Of a stretch of DNA of 64,000 nucleotides, positions 45,988 through 62,119 are shown piece by piece. The position numbers and the translations under genes are program-made. The notes below the pieces were generated by a model. It was given only the letters and a program-made list of their open reading frames with translations, was not told where the DNA came from and did not search any database. Each line of letters starts with the position of its first letter. The stretch's first letter is position 1. Source of the DNA: Hypholoma sublateritium FD-334 SS-4 (Eukaryota; Basidiomycota; Agaricomycetes; Agaricales; Strophariaceae); assembly GCA_000827495.1 (NCBI GenBank), contig KN817652.1, forward strand, positions 34,109 to 98,108, written 5' to 3'.

Positions 45988-48900
45988 ATGGATCCCAGTC
46001 CAAGGAATTCAGCGCTACGCATCTTACTCGCAGCGGCGCTCCTTTACGCCTCCGCGAACGCGATTTTCGTCGGCCCTAGCATACTCGACGTATGTCCAGG
46101 GTATTCCGCATCCAATGTGAGAATCAAAGGGGATGGCCTCACAGCAGACCTGGTCCTGAAGGGAGCGCCTTGTGACGTGTTCGGAAATGACATCGAAAAG
46201 CTCTCACTGAGTGTGGTATACGAAACTGGTGGGTCAATTATCTTTTAATCGAACGACTCTTGTAAACTCAAAGCGAATCTATAGTTGACAGAGTGCATGT
46301 CAAGATCACAGATGCCTCGGCTGCCCGCTATGAAGTCCCAGAATCAGTCCTTCCGCGCCCTGACAGCGAACACGCCGTGTCGCCGCAAGCTGCCGCCATC
46401 CGCTTCAATTACACCGCATCACCATTCTCATTCTCAATTCATCGCGCTTCTACGCAGGAAGTGCTGTTCACAACGCATGGACACCCTCTCATCTTCGAAC
46501 CCCAGTATCTCCGCGTCAAAACAAAGCTCCCGGACAACGCGAACATCTATGGCCTCGGCGAGCACACTAACGCCTTTCGCCTGCCGCCCGACATTACCCT
46601 CGCTTTGTGGGCAAGCGACGTCTACGGAGTTCCGACTAACACAAATCTGTACAGTAGCCACCCGGTGTACTTCGAGCACCGGCCCACCGGTACACATGGT
46701 GTTCTGCTGCTTAACTCTAATGGCATGGACGTCAAGTTAACTGGCAGTGATGCGGGCGGACCAGCGCTTGAGTACAACGTCATTGGGGGCGTGCTCGATT
46801 TCTACTTCCTGGCAGGGAGCGAAACGGACCCGACTGCTGTGGCTCGACAGTACGCCGCGATTACCGGGTTCCCCGCAGAGGTCCCGTACTGGACATTCGG
46901 GCTACATCAATGCCGCTTTGGATACCAAAGTGGGTTCACCCCGAGCCTGTCACTTCTCCGGTCTGAATCCATTCAAAGATTTTGTGGATGTTGCAAACGT
47001 CATTACAAATTATTCCGTTGCAGGCATCCCGTTGGAAACGATGTGGACCGACATTGGTAAGTATCGTCGCAAATATAATTTTCTTTCTTGACGCGATTTT
47101 GACTCAAGATTACATGGATCGACTACGGGCTTTTACCCTCGACCCCGACTACTTCCCCTTAGCAAGGGTGCGAGAAATTGTGGATTATCTTCATGCTCAC
47201 AATCAGAAATATGGTTAGTCGTGATTTCCTTCGTGGGGTGTAACTAATATATCTTAAAGTCTTAACGAGTGACCCAGCTATACCATATCTTCCGAACCAA
47301 AATTATCTGCCCTACGATAACGGAAATTCCCTAGATGTTTTCATGAAGTCTCCCAATGGCAGTGAATACCTCAGTCTTGTTTGGCCAGGTGAAATCTGAT
47401 AGTACCCTTTGATTGCGTCAGACTTAATCTAATATTGTTGTCTTCAGGCGTTACCGTATTCCCCGGTATGTGAATAGCGTAGATTGATACGCAACGAATC
47501 CTTGCTGACCCAATACACCGTCTAGATTGGTTCCACCCAAAAAGCGCCGAGTAAGTTTTTCCCTAAGCATATATTCAAAACTCCCTTGACACCCACGAAG
47601 ATTCTGGAAAAACGAGTTCGCGCGGTTCCACGATCTCCAAACCGGCATAGATGTGGATGGAGCATGGATCGATGTGAACGAGCCTGCAACTGTGCGTCCT
47701 AGGCATCCACACGTGGCTGCCTGGAGCTGAATATTTTCCCGTGTAGTTTTGCATTCTCCCCTGTGATGACCCCTTCCAACAAGCCAAAGACCAGAACATC
47801 CCTCCCGCGCGACCCGCGCCTCCTCCCGACCGTAACACGCCTATATTTGTCACCTCCACGCTCAGCAGGCGTGACCTCTACCTCAACCCGCCCTACGCGA
47901 TCAGTAACGGCTACGGAGACATCTCGTCCAAAACCGCCCACGTAGGTGCCGTCGTGTTTCCGTCCTCCGGTGGCATACTGATTGCACCCTTTGCGCCTAG
48001 ACAAACATTAAGCATGCGAATGGGCTAATGGAGTACGACACGCACAACCTCTACGGCACGATGATGTCCGTTATCACACGCGACGCTCTCCTTGCGCGCC
48101 GCCCGGGGAAGCGCCCGTTCGTCATCACGCGCTCCACCTTCGTCGGGGCTGGGGCGCAAGTCGGAAAGTGGCTTGGCGATAACATGAGCCTGTGGGAGCA
48201 CTACCGGTTCTCGATTGCGGGCATGCTGAGGTACGCTTCGGTCTTCCAGGTCCCCATGATCGGAAGCGACATCTGTGGCTTTGGTGCGTCGGAAGGTCGC
48301 ATGACGAAAATTGCTGAAACAACTCATCAAGTTTCTCCTGTCCAGCGGGAGACACGACTGAAAACCTATGTGCGCGCTGGGCCATGTTAGGCGCGTTCTA
48401 TCCATTCATGCGCAATGTGAAATATCTCTGTTTTTTGATAAACCAGCACTGACACCATTTTGCAGCACAACGCAGACACGACAATCCCGCAGGAGTTCTA
48501 CAGATGGGAAACTGTCGCCGAAGCAGCCAGAAACGCCATTGGCATCAGGTATGATAGCAAACGCATCCACCGTGACCGTGCTCACCTAAAATCCACCAGG
48601 TACCGTCTAATGGACTACCTCTACACAGCGTTCCACCAGGCGCACGTCGACGGCACGCCTGTCCTGCACCCCGTTTGGTTTAAATACCCCAAGGACGCCA
48701 ACACTTACGCCATCGAGTACCAGTTTTTCTTCGGCGACGCTGTCCTCGTGTCGCCCGTCACCGTGGACGATGCGACCGCCGTTTTAATCTACCTACCATG
48801 CGATGCCTTCTACGATTTCGTGACGCTCGCCCCCATTGCGGGCCACGGCTCACATGTCGTCCTCGACAACGTCAACTTCACGACAATCCCACTCCATATC

Positions 48901-49341
48901 AAAGGCGGTACGGTACTGCCGCTACGCACCGCATCCGCGATGACGACGACGGAGCTTCGCACAAACGACTTCGAATTCGTCGTCGCACCGGACGCTGGTG
49001 GCAAAGCCGCAGGCAGACTATACGTAGACGACGGCGAGTCCATCACTCCGACAGCATCTACGCAAGTCGCGATGTCCTTCGAGAGCGGGACACTGGACGT
49101 ATCTGGGAAATTCGGGTATGCGACTGGCGTGAATGTCTCGCGTATTCGCTTCCTTGCTGTTGGCACCGCCCCGAAGCAGGTGTATCTAAACAGCATGGTG
49201 CTGAAGAGTACCCAGTTTTCATATGATACCCGAAACAAGGTTCTAGACGTGACGGTCAGAGAACCATTCGTCCACGGCTTTTCTGTGCAGTACGAGGAAT
49301 ATATTAGTCCCCACCAACTTACTGCCTATACAAATACATAG
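45988..49341 (+). CDS. Secreted GH31 alpha-glucosidase, thirteen exons
   Basis: Glycoside hydrolase family 31 enzyme that releases glucose from alpha-linked oligosaccharides outside the cell. Exons 45988-46228, 46285-46929, 46979-47056, 47109-47213, 47260-47388, 47448-47465, 47526-47550, 47601-47691, 47747-47941, 48001-48283, 48346-48416, 48466-48548 and 48600-49341 join in phase to 901 residues, including micro-exons of 18 and 25 bp. A signal peptide ([16 protein letters not shown]) is followed by [30 protein letters not shown], the nucleophile motif [10 protein letters not shown] (Asp about 438), the acid/base region [12 protein letters not shown]...WLGDN (Asp about 569), [12 protein letters not shown] and [17 protein letters not shown]. 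The length fits fungal enzymes. It is divergent from the MFS gene, 772 bp away. No defects seen. Confidence 0.93.
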
Positions 49342-49957
49342 ACAACCATTCTGCGGATGAATATGCAAGGCGTGGCGCACATCGTCGGCACATCGTAGAA
49401 TTTACATCGCCATTTTCAAACAAGTGCTCACCAAGTTTCATCACTTATGAATTTGAATGAAATATGAAATACAAGGTATACACCTTCCATCCTGCGGTGC
49501 TCAAACAACATTAGACTCCAAAAACCAAATGGCAAGAAATAAATCGGCCCGGAATCAAGAGGACGGAAAAGGAGGGTGTGTAAGAGGAAAAGCATAGACA
49601 ATATGGATGGTCGTGGAAGATGAGGGAAGATGTTTTTCGGGTGCTGCAGGGACTAGAAAATATGAGAATGTCGTCGAGCAATTAATTGTGTGGACAGCGC
49701 GGAGAACGCGAGATGCTGGTGGTGGATTGAGGTCGAGGGATTAAGTAAATATGAACAGTAAAGGCATCATAAGGCATCATGAAAGAAGTGTCGTGAAAAG
49801 TATATTGAAAATGAGACTGGTTGTGCGGAACACAGACCCCGCCCCTTCCGCGTAGTTGTCGCGCCGTCCTCGTTGTCTGCAAGGGATCCGAGTTCGTGAT
49901 CTACAGCCGTTCACTAGTCGAGTCGAGCCAGCCGGGCCGCCTATGTAAGTAGGTTGA
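49342..49957. other. Convergent 3' spacer between GH31 gene and shugoshin
   Basis: No coding exon supported; it contains the two 3' ends. Confidence 0.4.
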
Positions 49958-52056
49958 TCAGATAACCATGCTGTGCCGTCTGATGTCCTCGATCGCAGCC
50001 ACCGCAGCTGCTGCTGCACTCCTTTTGGGCAACGCTTTCCGCCGCCCCTCCACGTTCACCCAACTGCCCGTCGCGCCCGACCCACCGCCGACGTATTCTG
50101 CATCGGCTTCGCCTCCATCGCTCTCGTCGTCACTCAGCTGCGGCCGTGATTTCTTCTTCTTCAAGGTCGTCACCGACGATGAGGTGCCCGACGAAGTACT
50201 GGCGCCCGAGGTCGTGGAGCCCGTTGTCCGTGTTGGAGGTCCAGGCGAGTACATAGCTGCAGCTGATCCTGGCCGTGGGACGGGTATAGGGAAATCTTCC
50301 GGGTTTATGTAGCCGTTGGTGCCGCGAAGGGGGAGTGACACGAGAGGAGCCAAGGCAGGCCCCTCCAGCGATGAACGTGGCTCAACATCAGTGTCATTGT
50401 CCATGGCATTAGTTGAAGGTGACGGTAAAGGTTTATACAGCGAGGATGACATTACAGCAGCTGCTGATGAGCGCTTCTTTCGAGCAGGGGCTTCTATTCC
50501 GCCGGGCGGGGGATCTGGTTTGCGCATTTTTCTAGAGTGACGCATTTGAATGAGATGCCGTATGGATGACAGGAGAAATATGTAACATACGTGTTTAGTT
50601 TGGGTTCAGCATAGTTAACACTCTTCCGTGTTCTTCGCTCCCTGTTTCCGGTGGTACTCCCATCGCCGTCTGGGGGCGCGGGGCTGGAAGAGCCACGTGA
50701 AGTCGGAGCAGACCCAACGGGCGAACTAGGCCGCAGGAATTGGCGATTTGGATGTTTCGCAGGCTCGACATCTGCGGGATCATATACTGGGGCGCAAATA
50801 CGTAAGTAAACATGTCAGCGGGGGAGGCTGGCGACGCACCGTTGCTGTCAATAGGCTGCAATGCCGTTCGAGTAATGCTTGAATCTCTGGACTTCAGCTT
50901 GACAAGATCTGAAGGCTCTACCTCGTCGCGATGTTTTGTTCTCTCCCGCGGCCGCACATCTCCAGACCCATCCCGCTCGCTTCCTGACTCACGCAGCTCC
51001 TTTGACTTCCCCTTCCGTCTATCTCTCTTGAAGATTGCGTCGTTATCTTCGTTCTGGTCGAGGATTACTACCCCGATTTCCCCATGAATAGCAGCATACT
51101 CCTCTGCCTCCTCTGCTCGGCCAGCTTCCAGCCGGATTGGAGAACCGAAGGCGGGACTAGCAGATCTGGGTACCGACAGAGCTTCTGTATTAATTTCGAG
51201 CAAGCCGCTCGGTCTTCGCAGGGTTTTTCGTGGTTTCGAGGTGTGCAGGCTAGCTGATAAGTGTTCAGTATTCTGGTGACCGACCATAGGAGTGGCGGCC
51301 CTTGTAGGAGATGTACTTCTGGTTGGGAGAGGTAACTTCGAGGCTGACAGGCGAGGTTTGGACTTCGTCTTCTTACTAATGGGACTTGCGTGGTGTTGCT
51401 GTTCGTCAGACGATGGCTCGTCCTCTTCGTGAATTCCTGGGACATTGGGTGGCCGAGCGACGCGTAGGAAGAGCGGTGATCCTGAGTCCGGGTCGACGCT
51501 GGGCTCTCGACGCCGAGCACGCGGTGAGGATGGTATCGGGTGTGTTGGACGTGTAGGCTTGATGTCGTATGAGTCGCGCAAATAACTTAGGTGCTTTATT
51601 AGGCTCTGGGACTGCATATGTAACGTCAGTGGCGACACAAATTGTCAAGGTGAATTGGCGCACCGCAGCCTCTGCATCTGCTATTACCCGCTCCGACTTT
51701 TCTCTCTCGCGTTTCAGTTGCGCAGCCAGTGCGATTTCGGATGCCCGCAACCGGAGATTTTCGACGTTAAGGAGAGATATTTGGGCGTTCAGCTCTTCGA
51801 TACGAACGCTGAGTGTCGAATTGAGTCTATAGGCGTGATTGAGTTGATTATTCTCTCTAAACCTCAAAGAGAAAATTAATTACTTGGTAATATGCTTATT
51901 GGCGAGGAGGAATTTCTTCTTAACTGAAAAATGCCACAAAGTCGTCAGATGAGGGGTAGCAGTGCTAAACGCCGTGATATACGCACAGTTCTCGAATTCG
52001 AATAGAGCGTCATTCTGCCTAGGGCCTATGGAGGAGCGCGACTCCCTCCTGCTCAT
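49958..52056 (-). CDS. SGO1: Shugoshin (centromeric cohesin protector)
   Basis: Shugoshin recruits PP2A to centromeres and shields cohesin from cleavage. Exons 52056-51987, 51923-51884, 51826-51664, 51611-50840, 50786-50591 and 50531-49958 join in phase to 604 residues. The N-terminus gives the family coiled coil: FENFKKKFLLANKHITKLN, TLSVRIEELNAQISLL, NVENLRLRASE. The middle is disordered and rich in Ser, Pro and basic residues. The conserved C-terminal SGO motif reads RTRKSVNYAEPKLNTKMRKP, split by an intron. Both hallmark regions are present, so identification is strong; whether it corresponds to mitotic or meiotic paralogs elsewhere cannot be told. Confidence 0.9.
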
Positions 52057-52923
52057 CGTGATGGCCGGCGCTACGGTGAGGTTGGCGACAAGTGAACAAG
52101 CGGTGCACGACGGCGGGCGCAACGAACACGAACAATAACTCATCACGTGCATCTGTTGATTGGTATTTCCGCTTCGGGAGAACACCAGCCTGAGATCAGA
52201 CTTGAAAAGTTGGTGAAAACAACGAAAAGTCGAATCAACTTCGTATAAACGCCGAATTAACGCTTGATCAAAGCGCTTTACATTTAAGATAAATATTTGG
52301 AGGTTTCTTATCTTGATCTTGAATTCAGAGAAAACTTATGCAACGTCCGAGTCAAAGTTTACATCGAGTTTACATGCCAGCAATGGCCAACCGCCCTCAA
52401 CTCACCATTGGCGGCGCCAGACCTTCACCGACATTGCACAAATTGGACCTCGATGTGCGTAAGCAATATCGTAATGTGTCTGGGAGATTCCGAGAAATTG
52501 CGACGGTATTCTTGACTTGGAATAAGAAGGAAATGTTACCAACCTAAGTATTATTATATGAATTTATATCTGTCCGAACTTCAACTGGGCTTCTTTTTAT
52601 CATTTCATTGCATTAATTTATCAATGCTTATCTGGGCTCGCCATTAAGTAATTCAAATCGCAAGCCTCATATCCAGAGCAAGATCCTGAATATCGCCACT
52701 CGACAAAATACCTCCAGAAAAGCCTCGGCGTACTCGGGGAAACATTCGAGAAACTCGCCTGCGCTTGAGAATTGCGGGCGAGAATTTACATGGAGACATC
52801 AATAACTAGGTTTACACTGCCTGGGGTGACTACTAGCCCGAGTGCGCGGGCAGTGTTCCTTTCGGGATACTTCTCACGCAAAGCACTCTGTACTCAATCC
52901 ATCTGTCATATCCCATCCGTCGA
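52057..52923. other. Intergenic, no gene seen
   Basis: Short open frames only (for example 52297-52547) with no splice support. Confidence 0.4.
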
Positions 52924-55336
52924 TTAGAAATACGCCTACACAAATCAATTAGCAAAGTCGTATCTGGAGACGCCTACAGCCGGACATGCTACTCACCGCC
53001 GCATTAGGGGGGCTGGCGCAGCCTCCGATGCTACATTTACGAGGTGAGACAATCACGGAGATCAGTTATGCATTGGATACATGCAGAGAGAAGCCCACAT
53101 GTGAAGTGGCCACGAGGTGAAAAAGAAGGTATATCTGCCTGTCTCGGCACAAGTCTGCGATAGTTTCTCCAGGTCGAAAAATTCCCCTGCCAATGTGCCA
53201 TCAGCCAATGTACGCTGATGAACTTTACTACAGATGCGCCCGCACCAAGAGGCATCCCCCACAGCCTAATTCCGTGTCAGTCAAAAAATTGCTAAAGATG
53301 TCCACAGTGTGTGCGCACCCAAGAATAGTCTAAGAAGGTCGAATCAAAGACAGGTAGTGTTATTCATAGTCAAGAAGTACCAACCTGATGCAGCAGTGTC
53401 CCAGGAGGCGCAGGCCACCTCTGGCAACAGTAAAATCAGTCTAGGAGCGGCAATAGCAATTGCTTAGTACGCGCCTCCAGCGCGGGCTGATCAGAAGCTA
53501 TCGCTGCAAAATGGTTATTCCTGTAATGGCCATCTATCACGGCGGAGTCCAGGAGGATATTGGAGCCCACACACCACAAAAAGCGCTTCATTTCTTCGCC
53601 CTGCTCGATCCCAGCGCTGACAAAAAGACAAGCGGGGAAGATCTCGGCGACTCCTCCAAAGAATAGGATTCCACATACAATGTCTCTGGCCGGCCTTGCA
53701 GCGCATCTCGCTCGGCGCTTGTCACGCGGTTGTATTTTTGAATGAAGCCGACTCGAAGCAGCAAAATATCACCATGGCGGAACTGTACTCTCTGATGGTC
53801 CGCCACCTTGAGTAGGTCGCTGACAGATATAGCGTGCGTCTTCCACGGGTCGTAAGGTAATTCTCCTCCATTCTCAGTGTGGTAGCCAACCAGATCGAGG
53901 AGCACGCCTCGCCCACATATGCCGTGGCTTGCCCAGTCTGCATCGCGCACATAAAAAAAGACGCATAGGTCCATCAGTAAGCCGACATGTATCATGCAGA
54001 TCTGGGAGAATGGCGACATCATGATGTCCTTGTCCACAATTCGACAATCGGAACGCTCCAGCGCATAATGCCTTGGAGACGACTCGACAATGCCTGAGAA
54101 GGCAGATAGATGTCCGTTTATGCAGCCGCCGGGCTGGGGATGTCGGGCACGGTACAAGCTACTGTCATGGAGCAGAACCCGTCCGATGCAGCGCCCCAAT
54201 CAGAAAATGGATGCATTGAGAAAACGCACTTTGAATACCGATCTTTGAAAGGTTCGGGTCGATGGTATTTGGATCTGGAATCGGGACAATACCCTCGGTA
54301 AGTGATAGAGCATCCGTACTGGCACATAATTAAAATAGTTCGTGTCAGAAAACTCATTATACAAGTTTTAAAAAAATGTTTTACTTGTTATAGAACACTC
54401 CGTGCTCGATAATTCCGTAGTGGCGCATTCCATCCCATTGGGAACCCGACTGGGAATTCTAGAAAATCCCATGTGAGATTAAAGTCAGTGGACGTATTTC
54501 CAGAAGCTGCGCAGAACAAGATATAGCAGCAGCGAGTCAAGCTTGTCGGGATCGCAAAACACTTGGAGGCCAGAAAGGGCCCAGAAGACGCAGTCAAACG
54601 AAAAATGCATAAAATGACTGGTCCGCAGGGAAGATACTGACGATATTTATTTCATCGTCTCTGGGCATCCCATTTTCTCTCTTGATAATCATCCGCACTT
54701 CCGGCGTTTTTCGTTTGAACATGGGCTGATTGAGCAAATTTTTTCATCATAAATCGTTGATTGAACGTCTCATTGAACGTACTTTCGCCGGAAAATTGAT
54801 AGGCCTAATATTTCGGATAATGAATGGGAGCAATGTCAGCGATTCTAGTCAAATGTCCATCGGCCAATATAATAGAAAGGTGTGCTGCTGATATCATCCT
54901 TAGGATTCTGGGCAGTCTCTTGCCACAGGGAAAAAAGCCATCAACAAAGTGCTAACAGGAATCTCACCAATTCAAAGATACTGTTTGCCCTGTCCTGCAA
55001 AAAGCACATAAAATTAGTAACCGCCCGAATCCAATCCAAACGTGAGCGGGGACAGATGCCCCGAGAGAAATATGTCCAAATCCCAACGAGCCACGAACAA
55101 AATGCGGGGCGCACGTACCTGACTTCCTCCGCCACAGCGCGCTGCACCACATCTCTGGTCAACAGATTCACAGTACCGAGTTGATCGTCAGCTCCCCAAA
55201 CGGCCCACGCACAGCCAGGGAAGTTCTTGTACATTGGCAGCTCGTCATAAGCCGGGAGGGCCTTCTCGGGCGCTTCCACGGCGGGCGGAGGAATGTGGGT
55301 AGCTATATTCTTCAATCGCGTAGAAGCCATTGGCAT
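52924..55336 (-). CDS. Cyclase-family (kynurenine formamidase-like) metal hydrolase
   Basis: Member of the cyclase family (PF04199 type), metal-dependent enzymes related to bacterial kynurenine formamidase; fungal members have varied or unknown substrates. The start at 55336 (MPMASTRLKNIATH) leads to PAYDELPMYKNFPGCAWAVW and DQLGTVNLLTRDVVQRAVAE. Later exons give TGQTVSLNW, SGSQWDGMRHYGIIEHGVFY (metal-site region), LTEGIVPIPDPNTIDPNLSK, ASHGICGRGVLLDLVGYHTE, GGELPYDPWKTHAISVSDLL, GDILLLRVGFIQKYNRV, GIEQGEEMKRFLW, NNHFAAIASDQPALEA, ETGRYTFFFTSWPLH and the end SPPNAAAYF. About ten short introns are needed; most exon ends are clear, but two joins around 53280-53480 are not resolved. No disabling mutation is certain. 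Confidence 0.8.
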
Positions 55337-55709
55337 GTCAAAATTGGCAGATCGCCGTGCTCAGATACACGATACTGAAGGCGGCGCTGAAGAGCCTGTC
55401 GACGGTAGTGGTCGAGAATCAGAGGTACTACGTTCTCTCCTCCTTATTAAGCCTGGGCGCATTGCAGATTAGCCCAATATTCCGGATAATAGCAGCCAAT
55501 AGCAGGCCCATACCTGGTCAGATGATAACACCCATGCGAATAATCGGGCCCTTGCTGATCCAGAGATTCTCAGCATAGAATTGAACCTAACTGAACGTCA
55601 TGCTGATAAATTTCATTCCATAAAAAATACATATTGGATGATTGATGATAGGACGTTACTGATACTGTGAAGTGGTATTCTAAAGACTGTGGACACTCGT
55701 TGCGCGTTT
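55337..55709. other. Short intergenic region, nothing seen
   Basis: Lies between the cyclase start and the end of PRP4, both on the minus strand. It should carry the cyclase promoter. Confidence 0.35.
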
Positions 55710-58272
<2,563 letters not shown>

Positions 58273-60499
58273 CTTTCACAATTATATTGGGTTTACGGGG
58301 CACCGCACGATAAAAGATGGAGAGATAGGTAGATATCGAGTACGCTGTGGTGATTGACTGCAACGTTGCCCAAAGCTGTGTCAAATTGCGGGAACTCAAG
58401 GCACCCTTGTTGTTACCTGTTTGTACATGGCTCGTGCGGTGGCAATTCTCGCACTTGTGTATGCATAAGGAAATTTACTTGTGTATGTACCTAGTGGACT
58501 TGTATATTTACTAATTTTTATATTCCGAACTGTATCGTCTGCGTCAATTGGTTTCCAAGGCATACGAATTTATTCAAAGTCATGCACCACCTGATTTGGA
58601 TTCAGTAAGCGTGACTCGGGACGACCTACTAGATTACCCGAACAACAGAATGATGTTTGCCCCTTTCCCCACCCGCCACTTCAACTATGATATTACCTCC
58701 CGTTTATGGCCCCCCCAGTAAACTCACCTTTCCAAGGCCAAATAATAATTAGTACGTACACTAACGCGGAAATTGGCATAATGTTCTCAATACTATTTTC
58801 CTCATTTCAGAGAATTATATCATCACGCCGCATTTTCACAATCACAATTCACCGACTTCGTGGTCCTTCTGGTCTCGTCGATTGATTTTAGGCAAAAGTA
58901 TTTTTTGTGAAGGCCAAGGCACCAAAGGAACTCTCACTATCGTACCAAAGGAGATGCGGCCGACATGTAAGAAGACGTGGTTCTTCAAAGTACCTCTCCG
59001 GCTTATCTATGAGATCCATCCAGTCAGTGCTTTCGGTACGATTGTTACTTTCTTCGATCTGAAAAGCCGGCTCCAGCCGCTCACTCCAACGGTACTCACT
59101 TTGCCGATGTACTTAGCGTTCCTGGAATGGTGGAGCTGGGATAACGTGGACCTGGAGGTTAGCGCCGAATATGTACAGGTCGTGGAGTGCGCGCAAAAGC
59201 TCGTGACTGTATGTACCAAACTTTCTCGTTCCCAAGTTGCTGCCATATACCAGCTGACCTCGATGAGTAGACCGGCCTGACAACGACATTGAAAAATGTA
59301 ACCTGTCAACGAGCGCATCCCCAAGCTTGTCATTATCCTATCCTACTCTGATATATCAACGAAGTACATATGTACTTCCATCCTGAACACCCGGAAATTA
59401 CTGCCGACATTATCAACATAAGCGCTCGATGAGCGCTTACAGGTGTTTGCTACTTTTATTTCCCCCAGAAGTCGATGTCGAACAAGTCATTATTCATTCA
59501 TTTACACAGCTCCAGCAATTGTAGATAAAATCAGGTCCACTTATCCTGGCAACCGCCGAACGACATCTTATGAAATTATCTTTAAACGGTGTCAGGATCG
59601 GGCGTTTGAACATCGATTCTGCAAAGGAATTCCATCTGATTTTCCCTATAAGCTAAGTAAATAGGTATATCTTCAGGACCTGTTACCTGAGACAACTCTT
59701 GCAGGCACGATGACTTTCAAAGTTCCTTGATGGATCGTTGTCTTTGAACTCAGTGACAACGACGCTGTGTACATATGTCAAATATTAACCGAGGTTTAAT
59801 TGCACCACAGGCGCCTAAGAAAATATGTTTGAATACACTCTCTCACGATGTTTCCAGAAACAACACGCTGAATAGTCACACGAGTAATCTCGGGCTTTTT
59901 GGTCATTTCTAGTGGACATCCGTCCCCTTGTGTATCGCAGCTGCTGGGGTGTCTTCGGTCTCTCGTATCCGTTGAGCCAAAAATATAGGCCCAAAAAATA
60001 GGCCCAAAAAGAAAATGGCCTCCCGCGCAAGACGAAACGGAGATGTGATGCAGTATCATTCAGAATCGACGATCCAAAATGAATTCCAACATCCGCCCGA
60101 GCGCCGAGAACGCGAATGAAGTATTGGAAAGCCGGGAACGGGGAAGCCACTCGCCCGAATATCTAGCGCCGTGAGTTGTTGCAACGCCACCTACCGCCGA
60201 TAAAGCAGAGGTGATGTGTTACGAAAAGAATCTATACATCTGATATATACGGCCTGCTTAGGCGAAAGGCAAAACGCGATGACAACAAGATCTTTTTGAC
60301 TTTTTAGTGGTGTACCCAGACGTAGCCTGATAGCCGTTCATTATGTTCAAGTTGCGCAGTATTTAGATTTCTAGTGTTCGTCATGATCGCTTGATTCCAG
60401 CATACGCGAGAACACGCTCACAAGGGCATAGTGGGTGGCGTAAAATTGGTCTCCGAAAAGCCCTCGTCCCATGTGGGATACAAACATAGCACCAGACGA
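58273..60499. other. Gene-poor stretch; one isolated open frame
   Basis: An open frame at 58882-59280 (plus, 132 codons, MILGKSIFCEGQGTKGTLTI...) has no recognised domain or splice context and may be a small lineage-specific gene or chance. A minus-strand frame at 59815-60150 contains a short duplicated phrase (aaaaaataggcccaaaaa) and is not supported. Otherwise nothing. Confidence 0.3.
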
Positions 60500-61160
60500 T
60501 TAGCTTTCGTCCGAGAGAGCCTGCAGGCGCGGATAAAGATATCCACTGCGCCCAGCGCCAGTACCCACAGTAACTATTATGCAAAAGACACCTTCCGAAC
60601 TGGTTTCACTAGCCTGTCGGCTGGACCCTCTGAAGGAGTAGGTTGATTAGAACCTGAAGATGGGTTTTTGGCGTTTTTGAAGCGTTCTCTGCGTAGTTTC
60701 GAGCGGTCTTTCTTAGCCTTGACGCGTGCGGCTGAGAGAACAGCTTTAGTCGCTTTCTATATGCAATCCGTGATGACCGAACAAAGTCTAGTGGAACGAA
60801 TCAATGACTTACAAGTTTGGCTTTAGAATTTGAACTGGGCTTTCGATCAGGTTCGTCAGGTTGTCCGGGCTTGGAAGTATCCGGGTTACAGTCGACTCAG
60901 TTGGCGAGGAATCGCAGTGGCTCACCTCCACCTTGTGGTGTTTCTCGGCCTTTGACAGTGCTATTTCTTCCTGAGCACCGCCTATTGACGCAGCAAGTGA
61001 TATTGCATCCTAGGAAAGACAAACCAATTCCTGCAGTTCAGTACTCCGGTCTCAACGAGAGAAAAACTTTTGTGTTCACATTCCTTTCCAGAAAGCGCTT
61101 GGGTTTCTTGCCTTTCTGGGATTCGACCGCGTTATCCTGATGTGAGGATTCACCTTTCAT
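60500..61160 (-). CDS. Small lysine/arginine-rich protein of unknown function
   Basis: Starts at 61160 (MKGESSHQDNAVESQKGKKP). Exon 1 ends KPKRFLERN; after an intron of about 86 bp the frame continues DAISLAASIGGAQEEIALSK AEKHHK. It may then continue through EVSHCDSSPTESTVTRILPS to KPNL, with possible internal splicing. After a gtaagt intron comes KATKAVLSAARVKAKKDRSK LRRERFKNAKN, and a last intron leads to ALSDES and stop at 60500. The very basic helix suggests a nuclear or ribosome-associated role, but no family is recognised. Each exon alone is short, and the model rests on splice sites and even composition. Confidence 0.5.
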
Positions 61161-62111
61161 TCCGGCCAGACAGAAATCTCTATCGATGGGAAAGGAGAAT
61201 AAATAATATCAAGCGTTGAAGAAGTAAAAAACATCTGGACTCGAGCTGATCGGGCTCGCGGAACGCGCTCGTGGCTATTTGTGGCTGTTGTGATCTATTA
61301 CCATAACCGTCTTTGGACTGATGTCTATTTCCAAATTGTACATTGTACCATCCCGCGCATGACTACATCAACCCTACAGGGGTACTACTTTGGCTTGGGG
61401 GAAGCGGTTCGCCTACTGGCTTTCTTGTACTTACTAGACAATTACACTGATATTCGCAGTCTGTGAATGCTGAGACCCGGTAATTGTAGCGGAACATGAC
61501 CATTTCCCTACAAAATATGCTCAGGCTCTAATTTTGGCTTTTGAATTATTAATCAAAGATGGATGAGAGATCTCGATATGCCTCGGACTGCACTGCTCGT
61601 GGAACCTATATCAATGAAATAGACTGAAATCAATAGGTCTGTACTTGTGACGGTGTAATCTCAGTTATTTCTTTGGTATTCCACCGAGCTTGCGCAAGTA
61701 TACCTGAATTTTGCGATTCTATCCAAGAGCCCTGCAAATGCCAAATATCCGGCAAAGGGTGAATTGTTAACAGAACGCATGTGCAATTTTTTTCTCCACA
61801 GTGGGATACATTAGCAAACTTTATTATGCAACATCTGACGGCATTCAATGAAAGAGCTATATGCCCGAATTCCCGTTTCAGGAGAGCAGTAGGACAGAGA
61901 AATCTAAATGATGATAAGGCATTTCTATCAAAACCGACAGTGCCCATTTAGAATCGCTAAATCTAGAATGATTCACAGCAACAGGAACGGACCTTTGGAG
62001 ACGAGCTATGCAATCCTAGCTTGTTTCTCCTTGGACCGACTGGATACACATGGAAAGATAGATTTGGAAAACGAAGATCGGTCACCTCCCAGATCCAAGG
62101 GCCGAGTCGTG
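61161..62111. other. Intergenic, no gene seen
   Basis: AT-rich, with only short frames on either strand. Confidence 0.35.
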
Positions 62112-62119
62112 TATAAAAG
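62112..62119 (+). promoter_or_regulatory. TATA box candidate of the cysteine-rich gene
   Basis: TATAAAAG 112 bp before the start codon at 62231, followed by a CT-rich leader (ttcatccaccctcagcttaacc) typical of fungal transcripts. Confidence 0.45.

Noticed and set aside
45536..46120. Plus-strand frame of 194 codons upstream of and into the GH31 gene
   Set aside because: It overlaps the GH31 first exon in another frame and covers its promoter; no domain or start context.
50812..51087. Plus-strand serine/arginine-like frame
   Set aside because: Antisense to the shugoshin exon; the shugoshin model explains the region fully.
59007..59333. Minus-strand frame of 108 codons
   Set aside because: Antisense to another unsupported open frame; neither shows splicing or a domain, so the antisense one is dropped entirely.
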